Positions 25,441 to 33,455 of a stretch of DNA of 64,000 bases are shown in pieces. The notes under the pieces are model-generated. The model made no database searches, was not told the DNA's origin, and worked only from the letters and a program-made list of their open reading frames with translations. How positions within the stretch are numbered: position 1 is the first letter of the stretch; every line of letters begins with the position of its first letter. A program made the translations under genes and the position numbers. The DNA comes from Geodermatophilus obscurus (GTDB lineage Bacteria > Actinomycetota > Actinomycetes > Mycobacteriales > Geodermatophilaceae), in assembly GCF_900143215.1 (NCBI RefSeq), contig NZ_FRDM01000012.1:1-64000 (forward strand). Direction: 5' to 3'.

Positions 25441-26109
25441 TCACGTCGGGAACTCCGCGCGCAGCACCTCCTCACCCTCCTGGTCGATGACGACGAAGGC
25501 AGCGGCGCGGTCGCGCAGGACCGCGGCATTGAGGTTGCACCGCACCTCGCCGTCGGTGCCCACGAAAGCTCCCGCATCGAAGGCCGTTCCGTCCTGACCC
25601 AGCACCGTGACGTCGTAGCGTTCCCCCGGCTGCAGGCCGCTGGCGGTGAGTTTCACCTCGACTCCCCAGGTGTGGGCGACGAGGCCGGCGCTGGCCCGTA
25701 CCGCGCCGGCCTCCACGACGTCGACCGTCTCGAGCGGAACGGCGGGCTCGGGCTCCGAACGGGTCAGCTCGACGCCGGCGACGACGATGACCGCAGCCGC
25801 CGCCGCGGACAGCGCCGAGAGGGCCATCGTCCGCACGGTGCTCCGGGACCGCTGCCGGTGTTCCTCGGATCGGATGCGGGCCTCGATCCGGTCGGCGAGG
25901 TCGACGGGAGGTGTCGCGGGCGCCCGCAGCGGCCGGGGCGCACCGGACAGCGCGGCGGCGGCCGGGAGGATCTCGGCCAGCTCGGCCCGGCAGCCAGGAC
26001 AGCCGGTGAGGTGGGCGCGGACCTCGTCGGCCTCCTGGTCGGAGAGGTGGCCCAGCACGTAGGACCCCAGCGACTCGCGCAGCACCCGGTGTGCGGACGG
26101 GTCGGTCAC
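25441..26109 (-). CDS. Membrane anti-sigma factor (zinc-finger/RskA type)
   Basis: A protein of 222 aa with GTG start. The N-terminal anti-sigma domain has H33-x3-C37-x2-C40 in VRAHLTGCPGCRAELAEI, the zinc-binding ZAS pattern. One transmembrane helix follows at ~98-118 (LSALSAAAAAVIVVAGVEL). An extracytoplasmic beta-rich domain of ~100 residues (SGLQPGERYDVTVLGQDG) resembles the RskA C-terminal domain. It should sequester the ECF sigma factor encoded 61 bases upstream until an envelope signal triggers its loss. The gene order sigma then anti-sigma is the standard arrangement. Confidence 0.85.
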   Translation of the reverse strand: MTDPSAHRVLRESLGSYVLGHLSDQEADEVRAHLTGCPGCRAELAEILPAAAALSGAPRPLRAPATPPVDLADRIEARIRSEEHRQRSRSTVRTMALSALSAAAAAVIVVAGVELTRSEPEPAVPLETVDVVEAGAVRASAGLVAHTWGVEVKLTASGLQPGERYDVTVLGQDGTAFDAGAFVGTDGEVRCNLNAAVLRDRAAAFVVIDQEGEEVLRAEFPT

Positions 26110-26170
26110 GACCGCTCCTCGATGCCGCTCGTCCGCGACGCTCGCGGTGGCGTCGCACCGACCTGTGCAC

Positions 26171-26731
26171 TCACGACGTCACCTCCATCTCGTCCATGAC
26201 CACCCGTAAGGCCTTGAGTCCGTAGAACACCCGGCTGCGCAGCGTGCTGACCGGGATGCCGACCTCGGCGTAGGGCCGGTCGACCAGATAGGTCTCGACC
26301 AGCGCCTGCCGGTGGTCCTCGCCCAGACGGCGCAGCGCTTCTTCCACGATCCATCCCCTGAGCAGTCGTTCACTGGCATCCGGAGTGACCTCGGCGAGGT
26401 GGTCGGAGTCGGTCACGTCCACGACCTGCCGGTGCCAGGGCCGCACCGCGGCGGCCCGGAAGTGGTCGATGACGACGTTGCGGGCGATGGAGAACAACCA
26501 CGTCCGCAACGTCGACAAGGACGGGTCGTAGCGCTCGCTGCCTCGCCAGGCCCGCAGGAAGGTCTCCTGGACGACGTCCTCGGCCGCTCCCCGGTCGTCC
26601 AGGGAGCGCAACGCGAAACGGTAGAGCTCCGCGCCGTGCGCGGTGTAGGCCTCCCGCAGGCCCTCGCCCCGCGACAGCACGGGCCCCGCGGCCTCGCGGC
26701 GATGCGGCAGGAACCGCAGCGGACCGGCCAT
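26171..26731 (-). CDS. ECF sigma factor with shortened region 4.2
   Basis: A protein of 186 aa. Region 2 is complete: AAEDVVQETFLRAWRGSERY and LRTWLFSIARNVVIDHFRA, which bind core RNA polymerase and the -10 element. Region 4 reads LGEDHRQALVETYLVDRPYA, then EVGIPVSTLRSRVFYGLKAL. In related factors the helix-turn-helix reads Y-x-E-V-A-x-x-L-G-I-P; here four residues between E-V and G-I-P are absent, so the first HTH helix is shortened. This could alter -35 recognition. The start is taken at ATG 26731 although no strong RBS is visible; a GTG about 18 codons in (VLSRGEGLREAY) is an alternative. Likely regulated post-translationally by the downstream anti-sigma factor. Confidence 0.8.
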   Translation of the reverse strand: MAGPLRFLPHRREAAGPVLSRGEGLREAYTAHGAELYRFALRSLDDRGAAEDVVQETFLRAWRGSERYDPSLSTLRTWLFSIARNVVIDHFRAAAVRPWHRQVVDVTDSDHLAEVTPDASERLLRGWIVEEALRRLGEDHRQALVETYLVDRPYAEVGIPVSTLRSRVFYGLKALRVVMDEMEVTS

Positions 26732-27002
26732 GGGAGGTCAGCCGCCGACCGGCAGATCGGCCGTGCCAGTGCGACGTGCGCACACGGTGGCCTCCTCTGC
26801 TCGATTCCCCTCCGGGGCGGCTGGGGGGTGGTGAGCCGCCGATCCGGTGTCGACGGTGGATACGGGTGCCTGTCGCCCGGCGTTGAACCGGCGCCGGAGA
26901 AAACCTCTCGCGGTCGTCAACGGACCGCACCTCGGCTCCGTACACACCGGTGACTCGCACAGCCGGGTCCGGCCGATCGGCCGACACCAGAAGGAGCGCG
27001 CC

Positions 27003-27683
27003 ATGCGACTGGCCATTCGGACCGGAGCAATCGCCACCCTGAGCATCGCCGCCATGGGCCTGGGCACCCCGCTCGCCTTCGCCCACGGTGACGAGGGTGG
27101 CAGCGCCGGCGGCGGGGGCGGCTACGGCGCCTCCGACGACCGGAGCGACGGCCGCGGCGATGTCCGCGCCGCCTCCTACATCAACCCCGACACCGGGGCG
27201 GCCACCGAGAACCCCGACGTCAAGCGCAACTCCTCCTGCGCCGACCCCGATCAGCGCGACAAGCAGCGGCTCAGCGATGCCGGCACCGTCAACCGCAACG
27301 TGCACAACGACGCGTGCTTCCTCGACGACGAGGGCAAGAAGGTGAACGGGCCCGCCTCCTTCCAGAGCTCCGGCGTCGGCTCCATCAGCGCCTGCCCCGA
27401 CCCCGACGGTGCAGGACCCGAGTACGCCAGGCTCAGCGACACCGACCGTGACGGCCGCAACGACCTGTGCTTCCAGTCCAGCTACCAGACGACCGGCGCG
27501 GCCGGCGACTTCGAGTTCCACGCCCGGCTGAACAACACCGCCACGCCCGGCACGCAGTACGTCGTCTGGTGCGCCGACGCCGACGCCGACGGCTGCCGGG
27601 ACGAGCGGGTGAAGGACGACATCACGATCACGTGGACCGACGACCCGGGCGACAGCATGCGCGGGAACAGTCACGCCCGCTGA
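27003..27683 (+). CDS. Secreted Cys- and Asp-rich protein of unknown function
   Basis: A protein of 226 aa with GAAGGAG six bases before ATG 27003. A classical signal peptide (MRLAIRTGAIATLSIAAMGL, cleavage after AFA near residue 27) is followed by a Gly/Ser/Asp-rich stretch. The mature part has six Cys residues in SSCADPD, NDACFLDD, ISACPDPD, NDLCFQS and WCADADADGCRD, so up to three disulfides. The Asp-rich repeats (DTDRDGRNDLC, DADADGCRDE) look like calcium-binding loops. The ending TITWTDDPGDS suggests a beta-sandwich. It is divergent from the ECF sigma operon, 271 bp away, and is a natural candidate target of that sigma factor. No family recognised. Confidence 0.7.
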   Translation: MRLAIRTGAIATLSIAAMGLGTPLAFAHGDEGGSAGGGGGYGASDDRSDGRGDVRAASYINPDTGAATENPDVKRNSSCADPDQRDKQRLSDAGTVNRNVHNDACFLDDEGKKVNGPASFQSSGVGSISACPDPDGAGPEYARLSDTDRDGRNDLCFQSSYQTTGAAGDFEFHARLNNTATPGTQYVVWCADADADGCRDERVKDDITITWTDDPGDSMRGNSHAR

Positions 27684-27723
27684 CACACCTCGGGGCGGAC
27701 GGTCCGACCGCCGCCCCGACAAC

Positions 27724-27762
27724 GAGGGGAGCCCCGGGGCCACGGGGCCCGGGGCTCCCCTC
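27724..27762 (+). terminator. Strong intrinsic terminator hairpin
   Basis: A perfect 15-bp stem, GAGGGGAGCCCCGGG with CCCGGGGCTCCCCTC, around a short loop, 41 bases after the stop of the secreted-protein gene. It is among the longest perfect stems in the window and is well placed to end that transcript. The ~395 bases from 27763 to 28157 hold no gene; a 10-bp direct repeat CGGTCGTCGT occurs 2.3 times at 28034-28056. Confidence 0.8.
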
Positions 27763-28157
27763 GCGGGTCCGCGCACGGCTACCAGCCGTGAACCCAGGCG
27801 GCATCCCCTCGCCCGCCCGACCAGCTGAGCCCTCACTCCTCGGAGCAGGATCGCCCAGCGGCGAGCGCGACGCTCCGCTCACCAGGACGGTCCCGGCTGA
27901 GCACCGACCAGCGGTCCTGTCGTCTGCGTGCACGGGGGCACGGGCATCGATCCGGCGCCGGCGCTGCGGGCCCGGTCCGTGGAGGACGAGCCGTGAACGT
28001 GCAGGTCGACAGTTCTCCGTCGCCGGACGTCATCGGTCGTCGTCGGTCGTCGTCGGCTGTCGAGGGCGGCTCGTTGGTCGTAGGTTGGTCGCGTCGTCGC
28101 GGACGGGCCATCGCCAGGTCCGCGCCACGGGCTCGACACGAGTCGAGGAGGGAACGG

Positions 28158-28505
28158 ATGGCGACCGACCGGCCTGACCCGGGCGAGTTCCTCGAGCTGG
28201 CGCAGCGGATGCTGCGCGAGCTGTTCGGCGATCCCCGGCGCGCGGACGAGCCGTGGGCGGAGGCGACACGTCGCCCGGGCGAGCACACCGAGGTCTTGCG
28301 GGGCACCCGCGAGCCCAGCGCCGAGGAACAGCGGGAGAACCTCACGTTCGCGCTCGCCACGCGTGCCGTCGAGGCGCTCGAGGATCTGGCGCTCAACGTC
28401 GCGGCGATCCGTCAGCGCCTGGAACGCACGGAGCCGCAGGCTCCAGGAGCGCGGCCCGAGGGAGAGGGACGAGGCCCGGACGGAGCTGACGCCGCCGGGC
28501 AGTGA
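28158..28505 (+). CDS. Small hypothetical protein
   Basis: A protein of 115 aa starting at ATG 28158 with an excellent GAGGAGGGAAC RBS; the open frame above it is Arg/Ser-rich and not protein-like. The sequence is acidic and helix-prone (GEFLELAQRMLRELFGDPRR; TRAVEALEDLALNVAAIRQR), suggesting a small coiled-coil or helical-bundle protein. The tail is Gly/Pro/Glu-rich. No family recognised and no operon partner: the nearest downstream gene is 960 bp away. Confidence 0.6.
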   Translation: MATDRPDPGEFLELAQRMLRELFGDPRRADEPWAEATRRPGEHTEVLRGTREPSAEEQRENLTFALATRAVEALEDLALNVAAIRQRLERTEPQAPGARPEGEGRGPDGADAAGQ

Positions 28506-29403
28506 CCCGACCTCGATCCCGTCCCGCCTGCAGCAGGCGGCTGGTCAGCCGATACCCGGCCGCTCCACGCCGATCGTGCTGCCGCGCCGTCCGGTCCTCA
28601 CCGCGGTGTCCTCCGGACCGCCCTGGACCGCAGCGTCGCCGGTGACGGCGGTGTCGGGGTCCGGTGCGTGGAGGGACGCGACACGTCGGGCCATCACGCC
28701 GGCACCCCAGCTCCGGGCGAGGAGCGCCGTCCACCTGCCGGTGGAGCGCGGCGCTCTCCCGGCGGAGCGGCTCGCGGGACCGCCGATGGCGCTCCTCCCT
28801 CAGACATCGGCCGATGGGCTCACGGTGGTTCGCACACGTCCGTCCGCCAGGCCGGATGCGATGCGGAACGGTGATGGACCCGCCGGAGGCCCCCGGTGCT
28901 CACGATGGGAGTCACCGGACGTCGTCGCGACCACGGGGCTCGACGCTCTCGCGGCTGTGACCGGACGGTGGGGCGCGACCCGAGGATGGCACCGGGCACC
29001 GGCAGACCAGTGACGCGAGCGAACACCTCACCGGCCGGTTGACAGGCCAACAGCAGGGTGAGGACCGGCAACACGGTGCGACCTCCCGAGGCCGCGCACG
29101 CGAGGGCTGCGCAGACCACGAGACGGAAACGGCGGCGCCCCGCTCGCTGGTGTGGATGCCGCGCCGTGCGTGGACCTCCCGTCGACGGTCCGTGGAGCTG
29201 TCGAGGCCGGCCGTGTGTGGACCGGAGGTGCCCCTCCGGGGCGCGGTCGCCCCAACGGCCACCGCAGCGGGTTGCCGGCGGCGTCGTCCTCCGCCGACCC
29301 GACGAGCTGCCCGGGCCGGCCGAGCAGGTCGAGGTCCGGCTGCGCCATGCGCGCCCGCGTCCGGTGCCGTCACCCCCTTGTGCCGCCCCCCACGGCGCCG
29401 TAC
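28506..29403. other. Long stretch without a recognisable gene
   Basis: About 900 bases, the largest gap in the window. Frames on both strands are Arg/Pro/Ser-rich and lack RBS plus protein-like composition. One minus-strand frame (29119 down) begins with a hydrophobic lipobox-like run (LPVLTLLLACQP) but then becomes Arg-rich. I see no RNA gene, transposase fragment or CRISPR array. It could be a decayed locus or hold an unrecognised small RNA. Confidence 0.45.
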
Positions 29404-29445
29404 CGTTTAACCGTTAAGCGAATAGTTCGTCCGTTTATCGGACGA
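29404..29445. promoter_or_regulatory. Twin palindromes, operator/promoter of the homogentisate operon
   Basis: CGTTTAAC-C-GTTAAGCG (29404-29420, one mismatch) and TCGTCCG-TTTAT-CGGACGA (29427-29445, perfect) stand centre to centre 24 bp apart in an unusually AT-rich island just before the MBL-fold gene. The spacing of about two helical turns fits a dimer-of-dimers regulator. The IclR gene at the end of the operon is the obvious candidate to bind here. Confidence 0.55.
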
Positions 29446-29466
29446 CAGTCGTCGGGAGACCCGTCC

Positions 29467-30429
29467 ATGGCAGCCAAGCCCTTCGCCTCCTCCGCCGATC
29501 TCGGCGTCAAGGAGCAGACCCTCGAGGTGCTCGCCGACGGCGTGTACGCCCTGACCGCGGAGGGCGACCCGAACCTGGGCGCCGTCGAGGGCGAGGACTT
29601 CCTCGTCTGCTTCGAGGCGCTGGCCACCCCGGTCGCCGCCCGCCGCTGGCTGGCCAAGCTGCGCGAGCACACCGACAAGCCGGTCCGCTACCTCGTGCTC
29701 AGCCACTACCACGCCGTCCGGGTGCTGGGCGCCAGCGCCTTCGACGCCGAGATCATCGTCAGCTCCGAGCAGACCAGGCACCTGATCGCCGAGCGCGGCC
29801 AGCAGGACTGGGAGAGCGAGTACGGCCGGATGCCGCGGCTGTTCGAGGAACCCGAGTCCATCCCCGGCCTGACCTGGCCCACGATGACCTTCCGCGACAA
29901 GCTGACCATCGAGCTCGGCGGCGACCGCGGCGAACTGGTCCTGGAGTTCCTCGGCCGCGGCCACACCGAGGGCGACATCGTCGCCTGGCTCCCCAAGCAC
30001 GAGATCCTCTTCGCCGGCGACCTGGTGGAGTCCCAGGCCGCGCTCTACACCGGCGACGCGTTCCACTTCGACTGGGCCGCCGGCACCCTCGACCGGGTCA
30101 AGGCCCTCGGCGCGCAGCAGCTCATCGGCGGCCGCGGGAGGATCGCCCGCGGCCGCGACGAGGTCGACGCCGCCATCGAGCAGACCCGCGACTTCCTGCT
30201 CACCATGCAGCGCACCGTCGGCGACGTGCACCGCGCCGGCGGCACGCTGAAGCAGGCCTTCGAGGCCACCCACGCCGCGCTGGCCCCGAAGTACGGGCGC
30301 TGGCCGATCTTCGAGCACTGCCTGCCCTTCGACGTCTCCCGGCTGTGGGACGAGTTCTCCGGCACCGAGCGCCCCACCATCTGGACCGCCGAGCGCGACC
30401 GCGCCGTGTGGGACCAGCTGCAGGGCTGA
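29467..30429 (+). CDS. MBL-fold metallo-hydrolase-like protein
   Basis: A protein of 320 aa with GGGAGAC before ATG 29467. The metallo-beta-lactamase layout is recognisable: LVLSHYHAVRVLGAS at the first metal motif, LGRGHTEGDIVAWLP with the next His, and ILFAGDLVESQAALYTGD with the bridging Asp. However, the HxHxDH motif reads H-Y-H-A-V-R, so the Asp and third His are missing, which should remove or change one metal site. A long C-terminal helical region follows. It is the first gene of the homogentisate operon, 19 bases before the monooxygenase. A hydrolytic or isomerising step in aromatic catabolism is conceivable, but no reaction can be assigned. Confidence 0.75.
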   Translation: MAAKPFASSADLGVKEQTLEVLADGVYALTAEGDPNLGAVEGEDFLVCFEALATPVAARRWLAKLREHTDKPVRYLVLSHYHAVRVLGASAFDAEIIVSSEQTRHLIAERGQQDWESEYGRMPRLFEEPESIPGLTWPTMTFRDKLTIELGGDRGELVLEFLGRGHTEGDIVAWLPKHEILFAGDLVESQAALYTGDAFHFDWAAGTLDRVKALGAQQLIGGRGRIARGRDEVDAAIEQTRDFLLTMQRTVGDVHRAGGTLKQAFEATHAALAPKYGRWPIFEHCLPFDVSRLWDEFSGTERPTIWTAERDRAVWDQLQG

Positions 30430-30448
30430 CCCGACAGGAGCCCCTCCG

Positions 30449-32233
30449 ATGACCACTCCCCTGCCCGGGCCGCCGGTGCTCGTCCTGGGCGCCGGCCCGG
30501 TCGGCCAGACCGCCGCCCTGCTGCTGGCCCGCTGGGGCTTGCCGGTCGTCGTCCTCGACGCGCGGCCCGCGCGCGACCCCATCGGCAGCAAGGCCATCTG
30601 CCAGCAGCGCGACGTCCTCGACGTCTGGGACTCCGTCGGCGTCGGTGCCGAGGTCGCCCGCCGCGGCGTCACCTGGACCACCGCGCGCACCTTCCACCGC
30701 GACGCCGAGCTGTTCAGCTTCACCTTCGCCGACCGCGGCCGCTCCCCCTTCCCGCCGTTCGTCAACGTCTCGCAGTGCGAGACCGAGGCGCTGCTCGACG
30801 CGCGGATCGCCGCCTCGCCGCTGGTCGACGTGCGCTGGGGGCACCGGGTCACCGGGATCGACCAGGACGACTCCGCGGCCGGGGACGGTGGCGTCACCGT
30901 CACCTGCGAGACCCCGGGCGGCGAGGTGCGGGTGCGCGGCTCGCACGCCGTGGCCTGCCCCGGCCCCCGCAGCGACGCGCTCCGGTCGATGCTCGGGCTC
31001 GCCTTCCCCGGCGAGTCGTTCGAGGACTCCTTCCTCATCTGCGACATCCGCACGGACCTGCCCGGCTGGGAGACCGAGCGGCGCTTCTACTTCGACCCGG
31101 AGTGGAACCCCGGCCGGCAGGTGCTCATCCACCCCTGCCCGGACTCGACCTTCCGCATCGACTGGCAGGTGCCGCCGGACTTCGACCTCGCCACCGAGGA
31201 GGCCGCAGGCTCGCTGGACCGGCGGATCCGCCAGGTGATCGGCGACCGCCCCTACGAGATCGTGTGGAAGTCGGTCTACCGCTTCCACTCCCGGCTGGTG
31301 GACCGGATGCGGGTCGGGAAGGTCCTGGTCGCCGGCGACGCGGCGCACCTGGTCAGCCCGTTCGGCGCCCGCGGCCTGAACTCCGGCGTCCTGGACGCCG
31401 AGAACGCCGCCTGGAAGATCGCCTTCGTCCGCCGTGGCTGGGCACCCGAGGAGCTGCTGGAGAGCTACCACGCCGAACGGCACGCCGCGGCGCAGGAGAA
31501 CATCGACGTCACCACCGCGACCATGCGCTTCCTCGTGCCGCGCAGCGAGGAGGAGGCGCGCCACCGGCTCGACGTCCTCGAGCGGGCGGCCGGCGACCCC
31601 GCCGCCCGGGCCCAGGTCGACTCCGGCCGGCTGGCCGAGCCGTTCTGGTACGTCGACTCACCGCTGACCACTCCTGACCCGGCGCGCCCGTTCCCGGGCC
31701 GCCCGGCGCGCGGCGACGTCCCGGTGCCCGCCCCCGGCGTGCTGGTGCCGGACTGCCCGGTGACCGTGCCTGGTCGGCCCGACGTCGTCCGGCTGCGCCA
31801 GCTCGCCCGCGAGGGCGTCACCGTCCTCGTCGGCGACGATGCCGTCCTGCCGGCCCTCCCGGACCTCCCCGACGGCCTCCCTGCAGCGGCCCGCCACGAG
31901 CTCGCGAGTGGCGGGGGGCAGGGAGGTCCTTCTCGGCCGGTGAACGTGCACCGGATGGGCGACCTGGACCCCAGCGGCCTGCTCCACGAGGCCCTGGGCG
32001 CCCGTTCCGACGAGGTCTGGGTGCTGCGTCCCGACGCGCACATCGCCGCCGTGCTCACCGATCCCGCCGGGGTCGCCCCCGCGGTGGCCCGGCTGCTCGC
32101 CCTCGAAGGACCCCCGTGCCCCCCACCGCTCGTAGGAGGACCCCGTCCTCCTCACCGCTCGCAAGCTCGCGGCGAGCCTCTGGACGGGGCCGGAGCCCCT
32201 GCACGGGGGCCGGTCTCGGTGTCCACGATCTGA
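30449..32233 (+). CDS. FAD-dependent aromatic monooxygenase carrying two palindromic inserts
   Basis: A protein of 594 aa of the PHBH/MhpA class of flavin monooxygenases. FAD motifs: VLVLGAGPVGQTAALLLARW at residues ~10-29, and KVLVAGDAAHLVSPFGARGL with the GD motif; the DG-type motif is less clear. It should hydroxylate a phenolic acid using NAD(P)H and O2. Since HmgA follows, a hydroxyphenylacetate giving homogentisate is the likely substrate. Two features look foreign: a segment LPAAARHELASGGGQG near residues 477-492, and a Pro/Arg-rich tail of ~35 residues. Both coincide with copies of the same 49-bp palindromic repeat, suggesting that the element entered the gene without destroying it. 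Confidence 0.8.
   Translation: MTTPLPGPPVLVLGAGPVGQTAALLLARWGLPVVVLDARPARDPIGSKAICQQRDVLDVWDSVGVGAEVARRGVTWTTARTFHRDAELFSFTFADRGRSPFPPFVNVSQCETEALLDARIAASPLVDVRWGHRVTGIDQDDSAAGDGGVTVTCETPGGEVRVRGSHAVACPGPRSDALRSMLGLAFPGESFEDSFLICDIRTDLPGWETERRFYFDPEWNPGRQVLIHPCPDSTFRIDWQVPPDFDLATEEAAGSLDRRIRQVIGDRPYEIVWKSVYRFHSRLVDRMRVGKVLVAGDAAHLVSPFGARGLNSGVLDAENAAWKIAFVRRGWAPEELLESYHAERHAAAQENIDVTTATMRFLVPRSEEEARHRLDVLERAAGDPAARAQVDSGRLAEPFWYVDSPLTTPDPARPFPGRPARGDVPVPAPGVLVPDCPVTVPGRPDVVRLRQLAREGVTVLVGDDAVLPALPDLPDGLPAAARHELASGGGQGGPSRPVNVHRMGDLDPSGLLHEALGARSDEVWVLRPDAHIAAVLTDPAGVAPAVARLLALEGPPCPPPLVGGPRPPHRSQARGEPLDGAGAPARGPVSVSTI
31877..31925 (-). repeat. Palindromic element, copy C (inside the monooxygenase gene)
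   Basis: A 49-bp element whose arms CTCCCTGC and GCAGGGAG are perfectly complementary. Read on the minus strand it aligns without gaps to the element at 32141-32189, sharing the core TCGC(A/G)AGCTCG(C/T)GGCG. It is nested in a larger palindrome, GGACCTCCC at 31861 with GGGAGGTCC at 31921. It adds an Ala/Gly-rich segment to the encoded monooxygenase. Confidence 0.65.
32141..32189 (+). repeat. Palindromic element, copy A (3' end of the monooxygenase gene)
   Basis: A 49-bp element with arms CCCCGTCC and GGACGGGG and inner core ACCGCTCGCAAGCTCGCGGC followed by GAGCC. It supplies most of the codons of the unusual C-terminal tail of the monooxygenase. It has the same orientation as the copy between paaB and paaC. 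Confidence 0.7.
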
Positions 32234-32249
32234 AGGAGAGGGATCCCTG

Positions 32250-33455
32250 ATGGCGTTCTACCGACAGGTGGGCGAGGTCCCACCCAAGCGGCACACCCAG
32301 TTCCGCCGGCCCGACGGCGGCCTGTACTACGAGGAGCTGGTCGGCGAGGAGGGGTTCTCGTCGGACTCCGCGCTGCTGTACCACCGCGGCGTCCCGTCGG
32401 CGATCGTCGATGCCCGCCCGTGGGAGCTGCCCGACCAGACCCTCACGCCGAACGCACCGCTGGTCCCCCGGCACCTGAAGCTGCACGACCTCTTCCCCGG
32501 TGAGGAGCACAAGGCCACTGACGCGGTGACCGGCCGGCGCCTGGTGCTGGGCAACGGCGACGTGCGCATCTCCTACGCCGTCTCGTCACTGCCGAGCCCC
32601 TACTACCGCAACGCCACCGGCGACGAGTGCGTCTACGTCGAGCGGGGCTCGGCCGCGGTGGAGACCGTCTTCGGCGCGCTCGAGGTCGGGCAGGGCGACT
32701 ACGTGATCATCCCGCGCACCACCACCCACCGGTGGGTGCCGACCGGCAGTGAGCCGCTGCGCACGTACGCGATCGAGGCCAACAGCCACATCGCCCCGCC
32801 CAAGCGCTACCTGTCGAGGTACGGGCAGTTCCTCGAGCACGCCCCGTACTGCGAGCGCGACCTGCGCGGGCCGGCCGAGCCGCTGCTCGCCGAGGGCACC
32901 GACGTCGAGGTCTACGTCAAGCACCGCGGCAGCGGCCCGGGCGGGCTGGCCGGCACCGTGCACGTGCTCCCCGAGCACCCGTTCGACGTCGTCGGCTGGG
33001 ACGGGCACCTCTACCCGTACGCGTTCAACATCGCCGACTACGAGCCGATCACCGGACGGGTGCACCAGCCCCCGCCGGTGCACCAGGTGTTCGAGGGCGC
33101 CAACTTCGTGATCTGCAACTTCGTGCCGCGGAAGGTCGACTACCACCCGCTCGCGGTGCCGGTCCCCTACTACCACTCCAACGTCGACAGCGACGAGATC
33201 ATGTTCTACGTCGACGGCGACTACGAGGCCCGCAAGGGCTCCGGCATCGGCAAGGGCTCGATCTCCGTGCACCCCGGCGGGCACAGCCACGGCCCGCAGC
33301 CCGGCGCGGTGGAGCGCTCGCTGGGCGCGGAGTACTTCGACGAGCTCGCCGTCATGGTCGACACGTTCCGCCCGCTGGACCTCGGCGAGGCCGGCACCGC
33401 CGTCGACGACGGGAAGTACGCCTGGACCTGGTCCGGCCGGGGTCCCTCGGCATGA
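32250..33455 (+). CDS. hmgA: Homogentisate 1,2-dioxygenase
   Basis: A protein of 401 aa with GGAGAGGGATCCC before ATG 32250. Cupin-type iron dioxygenase. The metal ligands are visible in PYYHSNVDSDEIMFYVDG (H309 and E316) and in HPGGHSHGPQPG, where a further His follows ~30 residues later. Other family blocks: GDYVIIPRTTTHRWVPTG, VVGWDGHLYPYAFNI and HQVFEGANFVICNFVPR. It opens the ring of homogentisate with O2 to give maleylacetoacetate. The length is a little shorter than the proteobacterial/human enzyme (~430-445 aa), as is usual for actinobacterial forms. It is 16 bases after the monooxygenase and overlaps the next gene by ATGA. Confidence 0.93.
   Translation: MAFYRQVGEVPPKRHTQFRRPDGGLYYEELVGEEGFSSDSALLYHRGVPSAIVDARPWELPDQTLTPNAPLVPRHLKLHDLFPGEEHKATDAVTGRRLVLGNGDVRISYAVSSLPSPYYRNATGDECVYVERGSAAVETVFGALEVGQGDYVIIPRTTTHRWVPTGSEPLRTYAIEANSHIAPPKRYLSRYGQFLEHAPYCERDLRGPAEPLLAEGTDVEVYVKHRGSGPGGLAGTVHVLPEHPFDVVGWDGHLYPYAFNIADYEPITGRVHQPPPVHQVFEGANFVICNFVPRKVDYHPLAVPVPYYHSNVDSDEIMFYVDGDYEARKGSGIGKGSISVHPGGHSHGPQPGAVERSLGAEYFDELAVMVDTFRPLDLGEAGTAVDDGKYAWTWSGRGPSA

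Noticed and set aside
28034-28056. 10-bp direct repeat CGGTCGTCGT
   Set aside because: Only 2.3 short copies in a GC-rich spacer; not clearly functional.
28820-29119. Minus-strand frame starting with a lipobox-like hydrophobic run
   Set aside because: No RBS, and the sequence after ~45 residues is Arg/Ser/Pro-rich nonsense; kept only as a remark.
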